Positions 35,608 to 45,590 of a DNA stretch of 64,000 nucleotides are shown one piece after another. The notes under the pieces are model-generated. The model did no database searches. It was not told the DNA's origin and saw nothing but the letters and a program-made list of their open reading frames with translations. Source of the DNA: Anomaloglossus baeobatrachus. Lineage: Eukaryota > Chordata > Amphibia > Anura > Aromobatidae. The stretch is taken from contig NC_134360.1 of NCBI RefSeq assembly GCF_048569485.1, positions 199,251,692-199,315,691 on the forward strand, written 5' to 3'. Every line of letters begins with the position of its first letter. Within the stretch, counting starts at the first letter, position 1. The translations under genes and the position numbers were made by a program.

Positions 35608-36669
35608 TAACACTGCGTACAGTCTCCGATTGTAGCTATATTCCATCCACAGATCAGTATATCACAGCATTTCTAATATCCTGTTACAGGACTTGTGCCA
35701 AATTACCAGCAAATACTGAAAGACAGATGATGTCAAAGTGTCAAAGACCCTGAATATACTAAGTAATGGCGAATGACAGTTTTCATCAAATTGTGATTTA
35801 GTAAAATTTCATTACATCATCAGAATGGACAGATCAGAAGTCCCAGACTGACAAAATGTCTAACCAAATGTATATAAATTCTTAGGTCTCGACGCGTTTC
35901 CAGAATTGGGTTCATCAGGCGATAGTACAAATATGAGGAGTCGCACATTTGTGTCCAGTTATAGTTGAATCTATGGAACAGACAGAGCCAAGTAAAATCA
36001 TTAAGTGAGCAGCAGTGTGGGACCCCATCCATCTTTTTGTACAGTTTCTTCTCATTAAACTAATTGCACATTCCGAATAGAACATTTTGCACTCAAGTTC
36101 TGATACAGTCTCCCATCAGAGCGGTAAGTTGCATGTAGATTTTTGTGTTTTTACACGTATTTGCCCTGACACTGTAAAAAAGGTATAAGATCAATAAAAT
36201 GCACGTGCAATAGTTAAATTAACAACTACCCGCATTACACTGCTGCACATAGCCTTCATTTTTTTTCTTCCTACAACAAATACTGTGAATTTATTTGACT
36301 TTTTAATATGTCCGAGTCACAGGGGCCAGATCAGGGTCTGAAGAAAGCCTTGGGAAAATATTGTGTAAACAGGTAAAAGGTAAAAAAGCTATCGTATATG
36401 TAAAATAAAGACTGAAAAGAATAAAAAGGAACAGTAACTTAATAACAACAGTGCTCCTTGGAAATCTGCAAAATTTAGTATATTAACCAACAATCCAGAA
36501 ATACAATTGTATATAATCCAAAAGGATACATGTCTGCATGGACCTAAAGGATATGCGCATAAACTCCATTTGATATTGGCAAGAAACAGGAGAACAAGGA
36601 GTATGAATGCAAATATTTTTATTAGAATGAAAATTACAATTTTTAATATATTCAAGTAATAAGGACTAT
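35608..36669. other. Intermediate sequence with one hammerhead-like motif
   Basis: Apart from the motif at 35885-35930 I see AT-rich DNA without defined repeat borders. The text up to 36660 may belong to a decayed Penelope-like element, but no coding blocks support that. Confidence 0.35.
35885..35930 (-). ncRNA. Hammerhead ribozyme-like motif (Penelope type)
   Basis: On the minus strand the order is CGC, CTGATGA, ACCCAATTCTGG, AAAC, GCGTC, GAGACC. CTGATGA and GAAAC are the two conserved core boxes of the hammerhead. The ACGCGT after GAAA could form the very short stem III known from hammerheads in Penelope-like elements, with C at the cleavage position. Stem I pairing is only partial, so cleavage is doubtful. 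Confidence 0.4.
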
Positions 36670-36850
36670 TGGGTACTTTACACGCTGGGATATTGGTACC
36701 GATATCGCTAGCGAGCATACCCGCCCCCGTCGGTTGTGCGTCACGGTCAAATCGCTGCCCGTGGCGCACAACATTGCTATTACCCGTCACACAGACTTAC
36801 CTTCCCTGCGATGTCACTGTGGCCGGCGATCCGACTCCTTTATAAGGGGG
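36670..36850. repeat. Left half of a GGGTGCTTTACACGC-family MITE
   Basis: GGGTACTTTACACGCTGGGA, GCTAGCGAGCATACCCGCCC and CTTACCTTCCCTGCGATG match the first 170 bp of the MITE at 40710. It stops abruptly at the Tc1 fragment. Confidence 0.8.
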
Positions 36851-37171
36851 CAAAAGGTCCAACAAGAGCTAGGCATCTCTGGGAACTCCTTCCAGACTGT
36901 TGGAGAACCATTTCCGGTGTCGACCTATTGAAGCTCATCAAGAGAATGCCAAGAGTGAGCAAAGCAGTAATCAAAGCACAAGGTGGCAACTTTGAATAAC
37001 CTAGAATATAAGACATATTTTCAGTTGTTTCACACTTTTTTGTTAAGTATTTCATTCCACATGTTTTAATTCATAGTTTTGATGCCTTCAATGTGAATCT
37101 ACAATTTTCAGAGTCATGAAAATAAAGTAAACTCTTTGAATGAGATGTGTCCAAACATTTGGTCTGTACTG
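36851..37171 (+). pseudogene. Tc1-like transposase C-terminus plus right end
   Basis: Codes KGPTRARHLWELLPDCWRTI to a C-terminus KAQGGNFE at 36999, then the non-coding 3' part and the end TTTGGTCTGTACTG. It is the same family as 12734-13662. Everything upstream of the last ~50 codons is absent; a MITE fragment is joined there. Confidence 0.8.
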
Positions 37172-37353
37172 TGTATATATTTTTTTTTTTTTTAAAAAAA
37201 AAAAGAGTTTTATACCAACTAAATTATGATAATTTTAATACTTTTTAGGTAGGGTATCTGTCAGTGGTTTTCTAACCCGTAGACAGTATAATTTTAAATT
37301 CACTTTCATGCTTTTTAAACTTGCTTAATTCATTTTTCCTTCTGAGTGCAGCT

Positions 37354-37390
37354 GTGGGAGAGCGCGGCGTCCCCTCCTCCGCCCGCGACA
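37354..37390 (+). repeat. Terminal 37 bp of the TGTGGC...GCGACA LTR
   Basis: GTGGGAGAGCGCGGCGTCCC and CCTCCGCCCGCGACA match the last bases of the LTR at 45591-46748 almost exactly. The rest of the LTR is absent. Confidence 0.6.
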
Positions 37391-37456
37391 ACTTGGCGTC
37401 ACATTTACTTGCAGAGTCCACAGCTCTTCTGTTATCACAATGGCGGCTGCAGGAGG

Positions 37457-37563
37457 AGCATGTGATCAGATGTGTCTGGCAGTCTCCTCCAATTGAAAAA
37501 CACCAAACATAGAAATGCTGTTTTTCTATTGGAGGAGGCAGATGGACAGTTCTGATCATATGC
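37457..37563. repeat. Inverted repeat with ~46-bp arms
   Basis: GAGCATGTGATCAGA..CTCCTCCAATTGAAAAACA pairs with TGTTTTTCTATTGGAGGAG..TCTGATCATATGCTC. It is a foldback typical of a small MITE centre. Confidence 0.75.
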
Positions 37564-37654
37564 TCTTTCATCAGTTGTTATTTTTTGGACAGAAGAGCTA
37601 TGCAGTCTGTGAGGAGAGCTGCGCGAATGAGTGCAGGAAGAGAACCTGTAGTAC

Positions 37655-38383
37655 TTATCGTGTTTTTCATTTTATAAGATGCACCGGATTGTAAAACACA
37701 CCCCAAATTTGGAGAGAGAAAAAATGAAAAAAAAAAAAAATAGGGTCCATCTTATAATCCTGTGGTGTCTTATCGAAGGGGAGGGGGGGGGTCGGCAGCG
37801 GCAGCGGAGCAATGTCACAGGAGGCAGGGGTGGTGCTGGAGTAGGGCAATGCTGCAGGTAGTGCAGCGGGTGTCACAGATGCTCGCTGTGGAAGGCGGCA
37901 CTGTGAGTAAGGAGGAACACCCAGGAACATCCAAGAAATGGCGCCCGGATTCGGCGCGTGTGCAGATGGAGCTCTCGGCTCAATTACAAGCCAAGCTCTC
38001 ATCTGCGCATGGGCCAGCTCCAGGTGCCATTTTCCTTAAGTCCGCTGCAGGGAGATTAATGGACAGGAGGTGGCGTTTGCACAGATAAGATCTTGAAACG
38101 AAAGCTCCATCTGCACACACGCTACGCCATTATTTGAAGCCCGCACTGCTGACATTCAGGATGGCAGCCTCATCATCACTGCCCACATCACACTAGAGCC
38201 CACAGCGCAGCAGAGACCCCAGCGCCCCGTCCGCAGCACAGCCCAGCCTGCGGCATTACAACTGTCTCCTGTGACTCTTCTCCAGCACCCCCGATAAGCT
38301 GCATTCAGCTTATTAGACGCACCCCTTACTTTCCTCTCAAATTAAGGGGAGGAAAAGTGCTCTTATAAAATTAAAAATATGGT
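37655..38383. mobile_element. TTATAAGACGCACC-type DNA element
   Basis: The left end CGTGTTTTTCATTTTATAAG and the reversed right end CCATATTTTTAATTTTATAA are inverted repeats. Each end carries its own inner hairpin (ATTTTATAAGATGCACC with GGGTCCATCTTATAATCC on the left). The middle matches 28891-29455. GTAC-like bases at both borders may hold a TA duplication. Confidence 0.65.
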
Positions 38384-38969
38384 ACATATTAGCAAGCGTC
38401 ACAAAATCATGGGTGGTCCATTATGCGTTTTGAATAATATTTCATTTATTTTGAAAGCCTTAAAAAAAACAATGATTTACTTATTTAATGATACTTGTGT
38501 GGTTTGTTACTAATCCTCTGGTTTCCCTCCAGTCTTTACTGCCTCCATTATTCCAACCAGACAGTAATGTTTCACCAAAGCCATCTGACATTGCTGCCCT
38601 CCAATCACTCATTTGGACTGAGGGCTTTGAGAACACAACTCACCAGCTGAGACATAACAGAAAGAATATATTGTCTGCCAGGACCCGTAAAGATGCCAAG
38701 AATATGTCTCTGACATGTACCATCAGCATAGCATCATGGCCATGTTGTACCTACTGTACTTGGCTGTCCCATAAACAATACATGTGTGGCCACCGCTCTA
38801 TTGTATCAGGGCATTTCATGACCTGTGAATAATGGGTTAATTGTACTATATACTATATTTTAATAGTCCTAATTAGTGAGAAACCCACTGATCAGATATC
38901 AATACCTTATCCTCAACATAGTCCATCAAGGTAATATTTTGCAATGCTCACCTAATAAAAGATGACAAC
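38384..38969. other. No recognised feature
   Basis: No family motif or border seen. A 114-residue frame at 38488 has no recognisable domain. 38962-38969 is the left target duplication of the hAT element. Confidence 0.4.
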
Positions 38970-39217
38970 TAAAGATGAGTGAACCCAAGGTTCGGTGTTG
39001 GATGTTCGCACCAAACACACACTTTACAAAAAATACAGTGTTTGAGTGAGTTACGTATAAACACCATTTGCGCGATCATCGCAGTGCTTGGGTACGCTCG
39101 GTGCTCAGCCCAGTGGGAGCCACTTGCAGTGTTTGAACAGCTTGAACTAGGGGTAAAAACAGCGTGTCCTCCTGGGATCTCCAGCTGACACTCCCATCAG
39201 GTATGCTCCACAGCAGT

Positions 39218-40092
39218 TGTAGCACCTAGGGGGAAGGGAAATTTCAGGCACGGGGGATCTTGGGTCTGCTTTACTCATCACCGAGCTGGTGTGATGATCT
39301 GGGATGTCGCGGTGGCCTACCCAGCTTCATGCCCCGAGGTGTACACCAATAAGGAGGGTAGATGATGGGGTTAGTAGTAGGATGAATGTCGTGATGCCAC
39401 CTGTGATATGCGGCCAGGGAATAGCCACATACCTGTCGCTGTCCTCCGGGGCGGATAGTAGTAGCAGCCAAAGATGGTATCGCTCCGCACAGGTGGAGCA
39501 GGCCCCGAGGAGGATGATGAGAGGAGTAATAATTGCATTTGGCGCAGTGCCGGTAATAACGAGTCCAAGTCTGCTGCTGCAGTGTCTTTACTCACAGTTC
39601 GTGCCACTCACCCGGGTAATACCGGTCACTTGCTCTAATGGGCTCTGCCAAATCCGGATAAGTTAGGAGAAGACCCCAGTGTTGAAAAGAAGAAGAAAGT
39701 ACCTTGTCAGAGTTGTCCCTGTAGCTGTGGGGCACATGGGCTGAGCGGTACACTCCCAGCCCAGACCCTGTGAAGAGAGAAGAAGGAAGTGAAGGTGTCC
39801 CACAACTGATGTCCCGGGTAGACTGTCTAGTGATTGTGTGAGTTTGCTCCTTTTCTACCCCAAGTGGAACCTGCCCTCCAGGTGGTTGTCCTAGTGACCA
39901 GGGAATTCACATGCTTTGTGACGGCCACCTCCCTGCCTACCATAGCACAGCTCCCCAGAGAGAGGCTCCTAAGCTTTATGTAAAGTATGAATGTGGACCA
40001 CCGGTGATTAACCCCCTCCTTACCTTGAGGTGAATGCCACAATTAAATGAGCTGCAATACTCTGTGGCGACTGAAGCCTTCGGGGTGCCACA
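39218..40092 (-). repeat. LTR of the TGTGGC family (probably solo)
   Basis: Minus-strand borders TGTGGCACCCCGAAGG and CCCCCTAGGTGCTACA. Shared phrases with 54008 (plus-strand reading GTGATGCCACCTGTGATATG against GTGACACCACCTGCGGGTTG) place it in the same family as 16685 and 45591. No clear duplication found. Confidence 0.65.
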
Positions 40093-40133
40093 TTGTCCTC
40101 CCCTCCTTCTGGCCGACACACACATCATATCAT

Positions 40134-40161
40134 GCACACACACACACACACACACACACAC
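40134..40161. repeat. (CA)n microsatellite
   Basis: About 14 CA dinucleotides. Confidence 0.9.
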
Positions 40162-40620
40162 TCAGAGATCACTCAACCGCATGCATACACACTCACCACA
40201 TGCGGTGATGCCACTTGCTTCCAGCCAGCAGGGGACTTTCTGTTCTCTTGTCTCTATGATGTGCTCCACCACTGGGCCCTCCTTGCTTTACACCTGCAGG
40301 TCCTGGCGCTCCACTGCACTGCATCCAAGGTCCTTATGCCACCCAGAAGCAATCGATATCGCTAGATGTGGTGAGTGTGTGTATGCAATCTGATGTGTGA
40401 TTATGTGTGTGCGATCTCATGTGGATGATCTGATATGTGTGTGTGTTTATCCCGCCGAAGGTCCTTGATGCGTTCCACTGTTCCTGGTCGGCATCTGGTG
40501 AGTATGATTGTGGGATCTTCTGTCTTCTCTCTTTTGTCTTTTGGGTGTGTCTGCTTTCTATAATGAAGTTTACTACAGTATTATTTAACTTTTTTAGCTG
40601 CATGGACACTTCATTATTGA

Positions 40621-41301
40621 ACCGTAACTAGGTCTTATTTTCGGGGTAGGTCTTATATTTAAGCCTTGCTGAAAACTCCTGATAGGCCTTATTTTCAGGG
40701 TAGATCTTAAGGGTGCTTTACACGCTGCAATCTCGCTAGCGAGATCGCTAGCGAGCGTATCCACCCCCATTGGTTATGTGTCACGGGCAAATCGCTGCCA
40801 GTGTCGCACAACATCGCATACATCCGTCACACGGACTTACCTTCCCCGCAATGTTGCTGTGGCCGGCGAACCGCCTCCTTTCTAAGGGGGGCGGTTCGTG
40901 CGGCGTCACAGCGACATCACACGGCAGCTGTCCAATAGTAGCGGAGGGACGGAGATGAGTGGGACGAACATCCCGCCCACCTCCTTCCTTCCTCATTGCG
41001 GGCGGCCTCAGGTACGAGGTTGTTCCTCGTTACTGCGGTGTCACGCATAGCGATGTGTGCTGCCACAGGAACGACAAACAACCTTGCTACTGACCAGACA
41101 ACGATTTTTGGTACGTGAACAACGTTTCACAGACCAACAATTTTTGCCTCTTTTGTGATCATTTCAGGCCGCTCTTAGGTGTTACATGCTGCGATGTCAC
41201 TAACGACGCCGGATGTGCGTCACACACACAGTGACCCCGACGATATATCGTTAGCGATGTTACAGCGTGTAAAGCACCCTTTATTGTCGGGGAAAGACGG
41301 T
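40621..41301. mobile_element. TTATTTTCGGGG-type MITE, split by another MITE
   Basis: ACCGTAACTAGGTCTTATTTTCGGGG at the left and CGGGGAAAGACGGT at the right are inverted. The left part repeats its own motif (GGTCTTATTTTCGG, GGCCTTATTTTCAG). The element at 40710-41280 interrupts it at TTA. Confidence 0.6.
40710..41280 (-). mobile_element. GGGTGCTTTACACGC MITE (Harbinger-like), TTA duplication
   Basis: Ends AGGGTGCTTTACACGCTGC and, reversed, AGGGTGCTTTACACGCTGT. TTA on both sides (40707-40709, 41281-41283). Family core with CCAATAGTAGCGG, CATCCCGCCCACCTCC and CCTTCCTTCC, in the orientation opposite to 42445 and 48050. Confidence 0.85.
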
Positions 41302-41415
41302 AGTGACTTTCATTAGAGTTCAGGTCTAGTCCGGGTCCCAAAATAAACATTATCTTAAGTACGGCTGAACCCGCCGAACTTAACTTTTATGGCTTTGCTC
41401 ATCTCTAATGACAAC

Positions 41416-42441
41416 TAAAAGACCCACAGTACAGGTGAAATTACTCTTGAAAATCTTTCCTAAATCATAATTTTTTTAAAATTAAAGAAATACTGATTAA
41501 TAACCAGTTCCTACATTTATCAATTAAATCTTGATCCTGAGATATTTTACGAAAAAACGGAACCCCTATCCCAATGTTCCTATTTCTATTAGGCATTTTC
41601 TCCGAATTGTATATTTCATTATCATGGAAAAATAAGTTACCAGTAAGAAACCTTCTAGTGAAATGCATTGTATCTATTTTTATCTGATTTTCTATTGACA
41701 CCCACTGTTAAGTGCAGATTTTAAGTAGCTTTTAATGTAATCAAGCGGCCTGGCTTTTGCATCCATTTACCGCATTAATGTATTAAATTGTTACTTCACC
41801 ATGACATAGATCACACCCTCAGGACAAACACAAACAAAAGATACCATTCTGAGACGAGAGCTAACACGGCTTTATCTGGAAAGGGTTTGATTTAGAAATA
41901 TTAGCGGATCCAGCCGGCATCCAGGTTTGTCAAAGTGATTTTACTGGACTACTAATCAAAAACATGCAGATTTTTTTTTTATGTCGCCAATAAAAAAAAA
42001 AAAAAAAAAGAAAAAAAAGGAAAATCCATTTAGGCTTGACAAAGAGAATATTCTGTGATGACTGGGCCAGACTGAACGCAAGATCTTAAAAGCATGATCT
42101 TGAAAGCCCTGATTATGTTTTTTTCTATTCACTCATCTATACGGCTAGTGATGTTCTCATTAGGTAAATTCTATAATCTGCGCACGTTCACATATTTTCT
42201 CTGATGAAGGGCTTGCTCTGAGTACCTATTATACAGCCTAAGAACTTAAATGCCAAAAAAATGTCACAGACTCATGTTAAATCTTTGTTTTATCAGCCCT
42301 TTCTAGATGAAATTCATTTTATCCATACCGCAAACTATCTACGATGGAGAACATCTCAAATAAATTTAGTACACGATTCCATAACAAGTAGATATCTGCC
42401 TAAAGTGATGCACTGGTACAGTTATCCTTACATTTAACCCC
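41416..42441. other. No recognised feature
   Basis: AT-rich. An oligo(A/T) patch lies at 41968-42018. No coding or repeat borders recognised. Confidence 0.4.
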
Positions 42442-42444
42442 TTA

Positions 42445-43010
42445 AGGGTGCTTTACACGCTGCGACATCGCTACCGATATATCGTCAGGGTCACGTCGTT
42501 AGTGACGCACATCCGGCGCCGGTAGCGACATCGCAGTGTGTGACATCAACGATCGCAAAATCGTTCAAAAACGGTGATCGTTGACATGTCGCTCCTTTCC
42601 TTAATATCGTTGCTGCTGCAGGTACGATGTTGTTTGTCGTTCCTGCGGCAGCACACATCGCTATGTGTGACACCGCAGGAACGACAAACATCTCCTTACC
42701 TAAGTCCACCGGCAATGCGGAAGGAAGGAGGTGGGTGGGATGTTACGTCCCGCTCATCTCCGCCGCTCCGCTTCTATTGGACGGCCGCTTAGTGACGTCG
42801 CAGTGATGTCGCTATGACGCCGACCGCACCTCCCCTTGAAGGAGGGATTGTTCGGCGGTCACAGCGACGTCGCTGACAAGGTATTTGAGTGTGACGCTGC
42901 CATAGCGATAATGTTCACTACGGCAGCGATCACCAAATGTCGCACATACGACGGGGCGGGTGCTATCGCGCACAACATCGCTAGCGATATCGCAGCGTGT
43001 AAAGCACCCT
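42445..43010 (+). mobile_element. GGGTGCTTTACACGC MITE (Harbinger-like), TTA duplication
   Basis: Ends AGGGTGCTTTACACGCTGCG are near-perfect inverted repeats; TTA on both sides (42442-42444, 43011-43013). The core carries GGAAGGAAGGAGGTGGGTGG, a CCGCTCCGCTTCTATTGG block and TGACGTCGC. It is the best-kept copy in the window. Confidence 0.9.
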
Positions 43011-43058
43011 TTAGTGAAGAGACAATTTTGACCTTAATGACCAGGCCAAATTTTTTAA
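43011..43058. repeat. Left piece of an older repeat
   Basis: TTTTGACCTTAATGACCAGG continues after 44834 with AATCAGACCAGTGTCACTAT, so the MITE at 43059-44830 split one older repeat of unknown class. That repeat seems to go on to the LTR at 45591 and resumes after 46748. Confidence 0.45.
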
Positions 43059-43435
43059 AGAGGACCAACCACCAAGATTTTCCTATATAAACTAAAGCCA
43101 GTGCTATACTGGCTCTATCACTCTGATTCTATACATACCTTTAGTTGGGACATCGAATGTATACTTTCTGAAATATAGGCAAGTAAAGTTTTTGAAATTC
43201 ACTGTTATTTGATTGATAGAAGCTACATAATATCTAATTCAAAACCAAAAGATAATAACCACAGAGGTAAATAAATTACAAAAATTACCAAAGAACAAAA
43301 AAACCTCTAAAATCAATTCTAATTTTATTAATATCGGTTATTAATATTGGGCCTATATAAATATACCCTTAATTACCCTTACTAAAAATGGAGAGTGTCT
43401 TAATTTTTTGGACAACCCCTGCTCCCGATGACTTA

Positions 43436-44179
43436 AGCTGGTGTCACACACAGCGACAATGACAACGACGTCGCTGCTACGTCACCACTTTCTGTGACGT
43501 TGCAGCGACGTCCCGTCGCTGTCGCTGTGTGTGACATCCAGCAACGACCTGGCCCCTGCTGTGAGGTCGCCGGTCGTTGCTGAATGCCCAGCTTCATTTT
43601 TTGGTCGTCACTCTCCCGCTGTGACACACACATCGCTGTGTGTGACAGCGAGAGAGCGACGAAATGAAGCGAGCAGGAAGCAGGAGCCGGCGTCTGGCAG
43701 CTGCGGTAAGCTGTAACCAGCGTAAACATCGGGTAACCAAGGGAAGACCTTTCCCTGGTTACCCGATATTTACCTTCGTTACCAGCCTCCGCTCTTGCTG
43801 CCAGTGCCGGCTCCTGCTCTCTGCACATGTGGCTGCAGTACACATCGGGTAATTAACCCGATGTATACTGTAGCAAGGAGAGCAAGGAGCCAGCGCTAAG
43901 CAGTGCGCGCGGCTCCCTGCTCTCTGCACTGTGACATGTAGCTGCAGCACACATCGGGTTAATTAACCCGATGTGTACTGTACCTAGGAGAGCAGGGAGC
44001 CAGCGCTAAGCGCGGCTCCCTGCTCTCTGCACATGTAGCGACGTTATGATCGCTGCTTCTGCTGTGTTTGACAGCTAAGCAGCGATCATAACAGCGACTT
44101 ACAAGGTCGCTGTTACGTCACCGAAAATGGTGACGTAACAGCGACGTCGTTGTCGCTGTCGCTTAGTGTGAACCCAGCT
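43436..44179. mobile_element. Harbinger-like MITE (744 bp), TTA duplication
   Basis: Ends AGCTGGTGTCACACACAGCG and, reversed, AGCTGGGTTCACACTAAGCG; TTA on both sides (43433-43435, 44180-44182). GCGAC motifs fill the arms. The middle has a ~110-bp tandem duplication that ends with a perfect 26-bp palindrome at 43950-43975. Confidence 0.85.
43950..43975. repeat. Perfect 26-bp palindrome
   Basis: CACATCGGGTTAA and its reverse complement meet at TTAA. A slightly damaged copy lies about 110 bp upstream (CACATCGGGTAATTAACCCG at 43842). Confidence 0.9.
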
Positions 44180-44502
44180 TTACCCTAACTGTCCCTATTC
44201 CTCTCTAGTAGGGGTATCCATCACCAAAACCAGGTGCCCAAATTGTGATACACAGGTGAACACATACACATCCAATCCCTTAAAAATACCGGAAAACACT
44301 GACTAGGTTATCTTGAAAATCCCTTCCCTATCTGGTACAGACAAAGTTTTCACTGGCACTTACACTACTTGTGTGTCTTGGTGCGTCCATGTCTTGCATA
44401 TGTTGCATGGGAGTATATTGTATGTGTTTTTAACCGATATTAATAAAATTCGTATTCATTTTAGATATTTTTTGTTCTTTGGTAGGTTTTACATAATATG
44501 TA

Positions 44503-44646
44503 ATAGCTGGGTCAGCTTTTGCTAGTTATTCCTGCCCCTGCCTGCCTGTCCTTCCTCCCCCTGCCCTTCCTCCCACTGTAATAACACATACGGGGGAGGA
44601 AGGACAGACAGGCAGACGGGGCAGGATAACTAGCAAAACCCAACCC
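44503..44646. repeat. Inverted repeat with ~50-bp arms
   Basis: TTTTGCTAGTTATTCCTGCC..CTTCCTCCCCC pairs with GGGGGAGGAAGGACAGACAG..GATAACTAGCAAAACCCA. It lies within the foldback MITE and is probably another insertion. Confidence 0.7.
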
Positions 44647-44834
44647 ACCTATTAGATATTCTGCAGCTTCTATCGATCAAATAACAGTGCATTTCACAAA
44701 CTTTGCTTGTCTATATTTCAGAAACTATACATCCGATCTCACAACTAAAGGTATGTATAGAATCAGCATGATAGCGCCAGTATAGCACTGGCTTTAGTTT
44801 ATATAGGAAAATCCTGGGGGTTGGTCCTCTTTAA

Positions 44835-45590
44835 ATCAGACCAGTGTCACTATTCTGAGAGCTGTAACCTTTTTTTTTTATTGATTTATTATTATTATTT
44901 TTTTACAAATGAGCCCTATTAGATTTTTTTTTTGCAGAAAAGATTGGCATGTTCATTTATACAATTTTTCCTTTTTTTTTACATATGACTTTTTGATTTT
45001 TTATAAATCCATTTTTTGTTTCAGCATGATGAAAAACCAAAATCTTTGGCACATTTTTATCATATTTTTACAGTATTGGCCAAATGCAATAAATAACATG
45101 ACAGTTTTATAGCGAGGGTCATTCCAGATGCGGCAATACCAATTAAGTGTACTTTTCTTTGTTTAGTTTTGTTCTAATACAAAGGCTGCATTTTTAGTAT
45201 ATAAAAATGGATTTTCATGATTTGTGTGTATTTTATTTTAGTTTTATTTTTTTAACTTTTATACATTTTATTTAATTTATTTTTCGCATTATGGGCATGA
45301 CTATTTTTATGTTTCAACACCAGTCTTATCCTCAGCCGTACTCATTTACAGCAGTTTAGGAGACCAGTCAGTATCTCACTCACACAGCCTGTTAGTCCCT
45401 GTTCGTAGCAGGATCTGTCATCAGATGACCACACAGTACCATGGCACCGATCGGCATTGCGATTACAATCCTGTCAAAGGGGGTCTTTTAAACTCCCTTT
45501 AACCACTTAGATGCCACTGTCAAGAGCGGTATTTAAGACCAGTAAAAGGTGATGTCTGCAGGTGTCAGCTTTTATGTATAGCTGTTGTGG
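44835..45590. repeat. Older repeat, continued
   Basis: T-rich sequence that continues the repeat split at 43058; the end (GTCAAGAGCGGTATTTAAGA) is typical of many frog interspersed repeats, from memory. The class is not known. The ORF at 44909 is a T-rich artefact. Confidence 0.35.

Larger units (their letters stand above)
37172..37654. other. Spacer with an LTR tail and a long palindrome
   Basis: Holds a T/A tract at 37180-37204, the last 37 bp of an LTR (37354-37390) and an inverted repeat at 37457-37563. Nothing coding. Confidence 0.5.
38970..41407. mobile_element. hAT element with perfect 8-bp duplication and three nested insertions
   Basis: Ends TAAAGATGAGTGAACCC and, reversed, TAGAGATGAGCAAAGCC. 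ATGACAAC stands at both borders (38962-38969, 41408-41415). Inside lie an LTR (39218-40092), a CA repeat, and a TTATTTTCGGGG MITE that itself holds a Harbinger-like MITE. Only a few hundred bases are hAT sequence and no transposase remains. Confidence 0.85.
43059..44830. mobile_element. TTAA (T2-like) foldback MITE with nested Harbinger-like element
   Basis: AGAGGACCAACCACCAAGAT at the left pairs with the right end ATCCTGGGGGTTGGTCCTCT; the inverted repeats extend over about 190 bp (AAACTAAAGCCAGTGCTATA). TTAA flanks both sides (43055-43058, 44831-44834). A Harbinger-like element sits at 43436-44179. Confidence 0.85.

Noticed and set aside
35820-36790. Minus frames of 70 and 133 residues with hydrophobic stretches
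   Set aside because: AT-rich chance frames; they cross a MITE border near 36670 and show no family motif.
40334-40609. 91-residue minus frame with His/Thr repeats
   Set aside because: Follows CA/TG-rich simple sequence; no domain.
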